6,218 bases of DNA, taken from the NCBI GenBank assembly GCA_002353835.1, contig DEKL01000057.1:1-6218 (forward strand), read 5' to 3'. Numbering within the stretch: position 1 is the first letter of the stretch; each line of letters begins with the position of its first letter. Position numbers and translations under genes: made by a program. This DNA comes from Alphaproteobacteria bacterium UBA2723 (lineage in GTDB: Bacteria; Pseudomonadota; Alphaproteobacteria; RF32; CAG-239). This document shows, one piece after another, positions 1 through 4,081 of this stretch. The notes below the pieces were generated by a model. It was given only the letters and a program-made list of their open reading frames with translations, searched no databases and had not been told where the DNA came from.

Positions 1-1
1 C

Positions 2-622
2 TCTAAATTGGGAAAGGCAAGCAATGCCAATCCTCGTAATTTTGTTGAGTTTGTCGCTTCTTACCGTAACTGTGATTTAAGGTCTATGACGGACTTTTTC
101 AGAAGGTATTTGTTAAACGGCAGATTTAAGGATCACGATGTGACAAACATCGCTACTCTTTCGGAGGACAGCTGTCTGTTTTCCACCAGCGGAAGCAAGA
201 CGGAAACGTTGGACATTATTCAGAGTTATCTTGATATTCTCAGGACAGGCGGGAGAATACCTGCTCTGTGGGCTTATTTAGATGATGAAGAAAAATCTAT
301 CGTTCATTTCGTCAATAACAAGGGATTTTATGCTGAACTGTATTGCCTCTCAGACGAGAATTTCTCTGTGGTGCATTTACTGGAAACAGGCAAAGAAACG
401 TATGCTTTTGTGCCGGTTATTTTCACAACCGAATTTCCGGATGATGTGGTTGCCAACACACTAGCAACGGGGAGCTGTCATCTTCATGACTATTTGCCGC
501 GCGAGAGGTTTGATTTACTTTCTAAGGGCGGCAGGAAACATTCAGGGTTCCAATTACCGGGCAAAGTTAACATGATGCCGGTTCGTACAAATGCCGGTGT
601 TGACGGTTGGGACACATTGTAA
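2..622 (+). CDS. Hypothetical protein, C-terminal part (5' end outside window)
   Basis: I do not recognise this protein. The frame is open from the first complete codon (Ser-Lys-Leu) to the TAA at 620-622, so at least 206 residues are visible. A TTG at 8-10 could be read as a start, but only seven bases precede it and no Shine-Dalgarno can be seen, so a gene entering from the left is more likely; the first in-frame ATG (87-89) falls inside an apparently structured region. The protein looks soluble: no signal peptide or membrane segment, mixed charged and aromatic residues, and an acidic patch (LDDEEKS) about halfway. The C-terminus is short and polar (ending AGVDGWDTL). No catalytic motif stands out. 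It is followed by a structured 3' untranslated region and a terminator, so it ends its transcription unit. That it is coding is fairly sure, given the long frame and lack of competing frames; its function is unknown. Confidence 0.7.
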   Translation, partial: SKLGKASNANPRNFVEFVASYRNCDLRSMTDFFRRYLLNGRFKDHDVTNIATLSEDSCLFSTSGSKTETLDIIQSYLDILRTGGRIPALWAYLDDEEKSIVHFVNNKGFYAELYCLSDENFSVVHLLETGKETYAFVPVIFTTEFPDDVVANTLATGSCHLHDYLPRERFDLLSKGGRKHSGFQLPGKVNMMPVRTNAGVDGWDTL

Positions 623-642
623 AAATATTGTGAACTAAGATA

Positions 643-692
643 ATCCTGGCTATTTTTTAGCTTTTCTTTTAGGATGGGTGGCTGTGAAGCCG
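643..692 (+). other. Two stem-loops in the 3' untranslated region
   Basis: Between the stop codon at 622 and the terminator at 723 there is no convincing gene. Two foldable elements are visible on the plus strand. In the first, ATCCT (643-647) can pair with AGGAT (671-675) and encloses an inner hairpin, GCTA (649-652) with TAGC (658-661). In the second, GGCT (680-683) and AGCC (688-691) close a GTGA loop, a GNRA-type tetraloop. The stems are short, so the folding is an inference; they may be transcript-stability elements or part of a 3' UTR-derived small RNA. Confidence 0.35.
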
Positions 693-722
693 GTACTTGA
701 CTAATGTTTATTAATGAATGAG

Positions 723-751
723 GAGTGCGTTGTGAAACGCGCTCTTTTTTT
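723..751 (+). terminator. Rho-independent terminator
   Basis: GAGTGCGTT (723-731) pairs with AACGCGCTC (736-744) as a nine-pair stem with one G-U pair, closed by a GTGA tetraloop and followed directly by seven T residues (745-751). This is a textbook intrinsic terminator for the gene ending at 622. On the other strand no T-run follows the hairpin, so it probably does not stop the phosphomannomutase transcript, which arrives from the right. Confidence 0.88.
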
Positions 752-834
752 GCCTTCTTTATGTATTAAAGCTAATATATTATATAACATAAAACGTGAC
801 TAACAGCTTGTTTACGTTAACTTTTTTCTTTGCT
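752..834. other. AT-rich convergent intergenic spacer
   Basis: This spacer lies between the plus-strand terminator and the 3' end of the minus-strand phosphomannomutase gene. It contains an AT palindrome-like run (around 774-788) and a weak interrupted inverted repeat with AACGT/ACGTT arms (around 793-821) that might contribute to transcript ending on the minus strand, but there is no clear T-tract. No gene is seen here. Confidence 0.4.
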
Positions 835-1548
835 CTAAATTTTTAAATAATCTAAAACATCATCCGGTGAATTAACGGCGACAATTTCGGTATTTTCCAT
901 ATTGCGCAAGGCTTCGGCTAAGGCATAATCATTTCCGCCTTTTTCGGTTCTGTCTCCGATAAAGATGATTTTATCTTCCGGATGACGCTCGCGTATTTTG
1001 GTGGCAATTTGCTCTTTACCGCCCCCCTTCATAACGATATCAACGGATATTTTACCGCCAAGGCTTGCTTCATATTCCGGAAATTTACTGTTTACTTCTT
1101 TAACAACACTTTCCCGTTCATGATGCTTATTATCCCACTCATTATATTTGGCTCGCTCAGCAAACGGACAGTTACGCCCCAAAACACTAAAATTTAACAT
1201 ACCGGGGCGCAATTCCATATAATTGCCATATAACTTCCCTTTATATGCGGTGTTCTTGCGATACCATTCCAGAGTTTGCAACAGCTCTTTTTTCAGCATA
1301 ATCTGATTTCTGTATATTTCTTTGCCTTTTTCATGAAAAACATTACCCATGGAGCTGTATATACCGCTGAAGCCGGTACCGACGGCATCTCCGGGAATTT
1401 GCTCAACAATCTTCTCATAGTTGGAACCGGCCGCTAAATAAGCTATGTGCGATTTAACCCACGGAACAAAACGCTTTGCAAAATCAGGAGACATTTTTTG
1501 CCGTGCCGGCGTTAATGTTCCGTCCATATCAAATATATATATGTTCAT
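835..1548 (-). CDS. Phosphomannomutase, eukaryotic PMM type (HAD superfamily, type IIB cap)
   Basis: This enzyme probably interconverts mannose-6-phosphate and mannose-1-phosphate, the step that supplies GDP-mannose, in the cytosol. The 237 residues are close to the length of human PMM2 (about 246). Visible motifs: the nucleophile loop DMDGTLTPARQKM with Asp7 and Asp9; motif II GSNYEKIVEQ (41-50), matching GSDFEKVQEQ of PMM2; the cap sequence ELRPGMLNFSVLGR (112-125), matching the substrate-phosphate-binding region of PMMs, with Arg114, Arg125 and Arg132 as probable ligands; GGKISVDI (164-171) with the Ser/Asp pair; Lys178; and motif IV GDRTEKGGNDYA (198-209). The ATG at 1548 has an AAGGAG ribosome site seven bases upstream. 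It is the second gene after a small lipoprotein (26-base gap), probably co-transcribed. Bacterial phosphomannomutases usually belong to the unrelated alpha-phosphohexomutase (ManB/AlgC) family, so this type is less common. A sugar-phosphate phosphatase of the same fold is the main alternative. Confidence 0.85.
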   Translation of the reverse strand: MNIYIFDMDGTLTPARQKMSPDFAKRFVPWVKSHIAYLAAGSNYEKIVEQIPGDAVGTGFSGIYSSMGNVFHEKGKEIYRNQIMLKKELLQTLEWYRKNTAYKGKLYGNYMELRPGMLNFSVLGRNCPFAERAKYNEWDNKHHERESVVKEVNSKFPEYEASLGGKISVDIVMKGGGKEQIATKIRERHPEDKIIFIGDRTEKGGNDYALAEALRNMENTEIVAVNSPDDVLDYLKI

Positions 1549-1555
1549 GTTCTCT

Positions 1556-1561
1556 CTCCTT
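1556..1561 (-). promoter_or_regulatory. Ribosome binding site of the phosphomannomutase gene
   Basis: On the minus strand, AAGGAG lies seven bases before the ATG at 1548, inside the 26-base gap after the lipoprotein stop codon. It supports this start and independent initiation on a shared transcript. Confidence 0.8.
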
Positions 1562-1574
1562 TCTTATAAATGTG

Positions 1575-1892
1575 CTACTTTGTATCAGCAACGCATTTAT
1601 AATGAGCTTTGGAAGGGACAAACAGCCGACAAGAAAAATAGTCCACATCAACAAATTCAGCATGTGTGCCGGCCTTATTTTCTTGGCAAAGCTTATCCGC
1701 ACGAGCTCTGATTTCATCCTTATTATAAAACATCGGATTGTAGCAGATTGCCGGCTTACCCGGTTTAGAATCTCCCTTGAAGATATAAACTGTACCGGGT
1801 TCGCGCTGACGATCTTCAAACGGTGCAAACTGCGAACAGGCTGAAACGACAACACACAGAAAAAGTAACAGTGATAATTTTAGTCTAGACAA
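1575..1892 (-). CDS. Small cysteine-rich lipoprotein, unknown function
   Basis: This is a 105-residue precursor with a lipoprotein signal peptide: basic start (MSRLK), hydrophobic core (LSLLLFLCVVV) and lipobox VSAC with Cys19 as the lipidated residue. Residue +2 is Ser rather than Asp, which by the E. coli Lol rule favours the outer membrane. The mature part of about 87 residues has four further cysteines (50, 69, 88 and 100), enough for two disulfides in the periplasm, and a conserved-looking end, FSCRLFVPSKAHYKC (86-100). I cannot name a function. The start is a TTG at 1892; no ATG lies early in the frame, and an AAGGGAG site nine bases upstream supports TTG. It is first in a two-gene unit with the phosphomannomutase and diverges from the UPF0149-like gene across a 59-base gap. 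The signal peptide plus a fitting ribosome site make the gene call firm; an envelope role is inferred. Confidence 0.82.
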   Translation of the reverse strand: MSRLKLSLLLFLCVVVSACSQFAPFEDRQREPGTVYIFKGDSKPGKPAICYNPMFYNKDEIRARADKLCQENKAGTHAEFVDVDYFSCRLFVPSKAHYKCVADTK

Positions 1893-1901
1893 TTTGAAAA
1901 A

Positions 1902-1908
1902 CTCCCTT
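1902..1908 (-). promoter_or_regulatory. Ribosome binding site that fixes the TTG start of the lipoprotein
   Basis: On the minus strand, AAGGGAG sits nine bases before TTG at 1892. No other start codon lies at a suitable distance, so this site decides the unusual start and gives the protein its full signal peptide. Confidence 0.7.
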
Positions 1909-1936
1909 TAAGTTTAGTTATGTTTGATAGTATAAA
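1908..1936 (+). promoter_or_regulatory. Possible promoter of the UPF0149-nitroreductase unit
   Basis: TATAAA (1931-1936) with TTAAGT (1908-1913) 17 bases upstream is the best plus-strand candidate in the 59-base divergent gap. It would place the transcript start only about nine bases before the ATG at 1952, giving an almost leaderless mRNA; this would agree with the weak ribosome site there (GAAG, ten bases upstream). The match is poor, so this is tentative. Confidence 0.3.
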
Positions 1937-1957
1937 TGAAGTTGAATTAAAATGCAA
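1929..1957 (-). promoter_or_regulatory. Probable sigma-70 promoter of the lipoprotein-phosphomannomutase unit
   Basis: On the minus strand, TTGCAT (1957-1952) and TATACT (1934-1929) are separated by 17 bases, placing the transcription start near 1922 and the leader at about 30 bases. The -35 box is imperfect and overlaps the start codon of the divergent gene, so initiation in the two directions could interfere. Confidence 0.45.
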
Positions 1958-2563
1958 AGTGAAAATGTATATATTGGGGATGATAAATTTCAGCGCTTTT
2001 TAGACCATTATCATTGCCCTACACCTTTAACAACCGCTAAGCTTAAGTTTGCCGGGGCTATTTGCAGTCCGAATAATAATTTAAGACCGACTGATGTTAT
2101 TTCTTCTTTATTTGCGGAAGAGGCTCAACCGCGGCTTGAAACAAAGGGGGAAGCCGAGTTGTTTTTCAAATTTTTTATGGGGTTGTGGGATGAAATGTTT
2201 GTCATTGTACGCACAAACACTTTAAAACTTGAGCCTTATGCCGGTAAAAACAGCGATTCAGATGCTCTTAAAGATTTTTGCCAATCACGGGCACAAAGTT
2301 TGGAAATGGGGTTTGTGGAAGGTTTTTGGGGCGGATGCAGCTCGCTTAATATTCCGAGATTTGCCGCCGAGCTGATTTCATCTTTGTCAGATTTGGCTGA
2401 AGTCTATGTAACTCTGGCACAAAAATTGGAAAAAAATGAAAACCCTAAGGATATCCTTCCGGTTATAAAAAATACGGATACGACGGTTGAAAAAACTTTG
2501 CATTTTTTAATTGAACATCTTGTTTTGCCACATATATCCAGTTTGGAACGCACAATTAACTGA
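1952..2563 (+). CDS. UPF0149 (YecA/YgfB-like) family protein, probable
   Basis: This 203-residue, probably cytosolic and mainly helical protein has an unknown biochemical role. It matches the pattern of the UPF0149 family: an N-terminal segment KLKFAGAICSPNN (30-42) in the place of the family's LxGFLxAxxxGP motif, a middle FFMGLWDEM (74-82), and FCQSRAQSLEMGFVEGFWGG (109-128) in the place of the family's aromatic-rich WCxGFxxGF motif. It lacks the C-terminal SEC-C metal-binding motif of longer YecA proteins; the only cysteines are scattered. The start is the ATG at 1952, because the ATG at 1936 meets a stop after four codons. The ribosome site is weak. The stop lies 16 bases before the nitroreductase start, so the two are very likely one operon, though no shared pathway is evident. 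The family assignment rests on motif spacing judged by eye and could be wrong. Confidence 0.55.
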   Translation: MQSENVYIGDDKFQRFLDHYHCPTPLTTAKLKFAGAICSPNNNLRPTDVISSLFAEEAQPRLETKGEAELFFKFFMGLWDEMFVIVRTNTLKLEPYAGKNSDSDALKDFCQSRAQSLEMGFVEGFWGGCSSLNIPRFAAELISSLSDLAEVYVTLAQKLEKNENPKDILPVIKNTDTTVEKTLHFLIEHLVLPHISSLERTIN

Positions 2564-2566
2564 TTT

Positions 2567-2573
2567 GAGGAGG
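2567..2573 (+). promoter_or_regulatory. Ribosome binding site that fixes the nitroreductase start
   Basis: GAGGAGG is six bases upstream of the ATG at 2580 and lies just after the UPF0149 stop codon. It selects this start over the in-frame ATG at 2511, which would overlap the previous gene and add 23 residues unlike any nitroreductase N-terminus. Confidence 0.9.
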
Positions 2574-2579
2574 CTCATT

Positions 2580-3110
2580 ATGGAATTATACGAAGGTCTT
2601 TTAACCAGACGCTCTATCCGTAAATATAATCCGGATAAGAGTTTAAGCAAAGAGGAAATCTTAGAGCTTATCCGTGCTGCCAGCTATGCCCCTTCGGCAC
2701 ATAATAAACAACCGTGGCATTTCTTGGTAGTACAGGATAAAGAAGCTTTGCGCACCATGCGCCTTATTCAACCATGGACAACATTTGCCAAAGATGCGGC
2801 GGCAGTTGTTTTGGTCTGCGTTGATAAAGAGGAAACTTTCCACCGCGAAAAAGAAGGTTGGGATTATGCCGAGATTGACGGCGCCTTGGCGGCACAAAAC
2901 TTATTGTTAGCCTGCCATGCAAAAGGTCTTGGCGCTTGTTTTTGCGGGGCGGCACCGATGCCTTTGGTTGTTGCCAATTTGCAGAAAAAATTTAACATAC
3001 CGGAAAATATAATACCGATTGCGATTGTTGTTATCGGTTATCCGGAAGAAGAACCTAAAGTTCCGGATGACAGACTTAAACCTGATAAGGTTCATTGGGA
3101 AAAATTTTAA
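2580..3110 (+). CDS. Nitroreductase-family FMN-dependent oxidoreductase
   Basis: This 176-residue cytosolic flavoprotein belongs to the nitroreductase fold, whose members use NAD(P)H to reduce nitro compounds, quinones or flavins, usually as homodimers with FMN at the interface. The length matches the short branch of the family. Visible motifs are RRSIRKYNPDK (10-20), whose Arg and Ser contact the FMN phosphate; APSAHNKQPWHFLVV (37-51), the classic second FMN-binding segment; the helix DGALAAQNLLLACHAKGLGACF (residues 100 to 121, key residues Gln106, Gly116 and Gly118); and the strand IAIVVIGYPEEEPK (147-160), which closes the core. The real physiological substrate cannot be told from sequence. 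It is the second gene of a unit with the UPF0149-like protein and the last before a strong terminator. Initiation is independent and efficient, judging by the near-ideal GAGGAGG site. The family call is secure; related deiodinase or bluB-like roles are less likely because their specific extensions are absent. Confidence 0.93.
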   Translation: MELYEGLLTRRSIRKYNPDKSLSKEEILELIRAASYAPSAHNKQPWHFLVVQDKEALRTMRLIQPWTTFAKDAAAVVLVCVDKEETFHREKEGWDYAEIDGALAAQNLLLACHAKGLGACFCGAAPMPLVVANLQKKFNIPENIIPIAIVVIGYPEEEPKVPDDRLKPDKVHWEKF

Positions 3111-3124
3111 TTTATTTAAAACGC

Positions 3125-3162
3125 AACACCCCGCGGAAACATGTTCCACGGGGTGTTTTTTT
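3125..3162 (+). terminator. Rho-independent terminator after the nitroreductase gene
   Basis: AACACCCCG (3125-3133) pairs perfectly with CGGGGTGTT (3149-3157), and an inner GGAA/TTCC (3135-3138 with 3144-3147) extends the stem around a short loop. A run of seven T residues (3156-3162) follows. On the opposite strand the same hairpin is followed by TGCGTTTTAAAT, which is moderately T-rich, so it may also stop the 270-residue protein gene arriving at 3177. Confidence 0.93.
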
Positions 3163-3176
3163 CTCAGCAGATACGG

Positions 3177-3989
3177 CTAGCTCTCTTTGGCATAACGCTC
3201 AAAGTAGGCCGTTACTTCTTCTCTTTCCGCACGATTAAGCAGCGCCTCTATGACTTCGTCATCCTTAATCCCGTCAAGGGACTGCGTGATGTAATACATA
3301 ATCACCTTGTGATTATCCGAGCGTATCATATCAATTTGCGCCTCCAGACAGAGTTCCTTGTACTGGGCAAGATACTCTATCACAAAGTTTTCCAGAGCAT
3401 CCGACACCGAACTACAATCATGCGAAGAACTCAAAAACTTCATTAAGGCTACCTCGCCCTGAACACTTAGTCTGTGTTCTTTGGTGTAACCGCGCAGGAA
3501 GTACAGCTCGTCGGTGACAATCTTTGCTTTGTTGCAGTTTTCCATCGTACCTTCCACCATGTGTTCCTCGCCTTCGGGAGAGAACTTGGGGTAGAATTCC
3601 TTCACGCCGTCTGTTTCCTGATAGTACAGAGGTTTGTCATCATCAAAGATGCGACGTTCCACCGAATAGCAGAGGGGCATACTGTGAAGCATGTACTCCT
3701 TAGATTTAGGAAGCTTGTTCGTATCATCATAGATGTACAACTGAGCTGCATCAGAGAGAAACACACCGGTATCCTGCCCAAACTTCTCTACATAAAGCTT
3801 TAGCAGAGCCAATGTCTCATCTTCACGTTCACGAGTTACAATTTCCATCTGATAAGCTGTTGACAGTGGCGGGGCAGCACCGATTTCAACCGAATGAATT
3901 AAGTGCATCATTTGCGCGTGTCTGTTGCGCTCATTCTCTGCTTTTTCACGCAGAAGCTGAATTTCTTCAGCGGTCATTTTGTTGTTCAT
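3177..3989 (-). CDS. Hypothetical protein built of diverged helical repeat units
   Basis: I cannot name this 270-residue protein. It is acidic overall, has no signal peptide or membrane segment, and starts with a charged helical segment (AEEIQLLREKAENERNR). Inside it a short motif, roughly L-[SC]-x-x-[AV]-[QE]-x-x-[IL]-[IVMF], recurs: LSTAYQMEIVTRERED (42-57), LSDAAQLYIYDD (78-89), LCYSVERRIFDDD (106-118), LSVQGEVALMKF (174-185) and LCLEAQIDMIRSDNHK (213-228), with a probable last unit IEALLNRAEREEVTAYF (247-263). Several units are followed by a Y-[IV] helix end (LKLYVEKF, IMYYITQSL). This suggests an alpha-helical repeat scaffold of the HEAT/TPR-like kind, probably protein-binding. The ATG at 3989 is used although no Shine-Dalgarno precedes it; Met5 is an alternative start with no better site. 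Transcription comes from a consensus promoter in the preceding 92-base gap. Its 3' end faces the nitroreductase terminator. The repeats are a by-eye inference. Confidence 0.75.
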   Translation of the reverse strand: MNNKMTAEEIQLLREKAENERNRHAQMMHLIHSVEIGAAPPLSTAYQMEIVTREREDETLALLKLYVEKFGQDTGVFLSDAAQLYIYDDTNKLPKSKEYMLHSMPLCYSVERRIFDDDKPLYYQETDGVKEFYPKFSPEGEEHMVEGTMENCNKAKIVTDELYFLRGYTKEHRLSVQGEVALMKFLSSSHDCSSVSDALENFVIEYLAQYKELCLEAQIDMIRSDNHKVIMYYITQSLDGIKDDEVIEALLNRAEREEVTAYFERYAKES

Positions 3990-4006
3990 AAGCTTAAAAA
4001 TTTTTT

Positions 4007-4077
4007 AATAGGGTTTGACATATCTATAATTTGATGGGGCAAATTATAGTATTATTTTTGATGATGTCAAGCCTATT
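4007..4077. repeat. Nested inverted repeat surrounding a promoter
   Basis: Three pairs of matching arms are nested: AATAGG (4007-4012) with CCTATT (4072-4077), TTGACAT (4015-4021) with ATGTCAA (4064-4070), and a perfect ten-base pair CTATAATTTG (4024-4033) with CAAATTATAG (4040-4049) around the loop ATGGGG. The gaps are uneven: two bases separate the middle and inner arms on the left, fourteen on the right. The middle arms are both -35 boxes and the inner arms both contain TATAAT. It fills nearly all of the gap between the two minus-strand genes. It may be a repressor operator, an mRNA hairpin after the upstream gene, or a promoter switch. Confidence 0.7.
4043..4070 (-). promoter_or_regulatory. 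Consensus sigma-70 promoter of the 270-residue protein gene
   Basis: On the minus strand, TTGACA (4070-4065) and TATAAT (4048-4043) both match the sigma-70 consensus exactly, with a 16-base spacer. The transcript would start near 4036 and leave an AT-rich leader of about 46 bases before the ATG at 3989, with no Shine-Dalgarno. The -10 box lies inside the right arm of the inner palindrome (4024-4049), which would suit repression by a protein binding there. Confidence 0.75.
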
Positions 4078-4081
4078 TTGT

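Noticed and set aside
674..700. Tiny plus-strand frame starting ATGGGTGGCTGTGAA
   Set aside because: It has only eight codons, lies within a probable hairpin, and nothing indicates translation.
1529..1855. Minus-strand frame of 108 residues overlapping the lipoprotein gene
   Set aside because: The competing frame (1575-1892) has a clear lipoprotein signal peptide and a fitting ribosome site; this one has no such support and runs into the phosphomannomutase start.
2511..2579. Upstream ATG at 2511 as the nitroreductase start
   Set aside because: It lies inside the UPF0149-like gene and adds 23 residues unlike nitroreductases, whereas the ATG at 2580 has an ideal GAGGAGG site and begins directly with the conserved N-terminus.
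3141..3803. Plus-strand frames opposite the 270-residue protein gene
   Set aside because: They have no ribosome sites or domains and overlap the terminator or the better-supported minus-strand gene.
4015..4030. Plus-strand promoter from TTGACA (4015-4020) and TATAAT (4025-4030)
   Set aside because: The boxes are only four bases apart, which RNA polymerase cannot use, and no plus-strand gene follows; they are the mirror arms of the inverted repeat.
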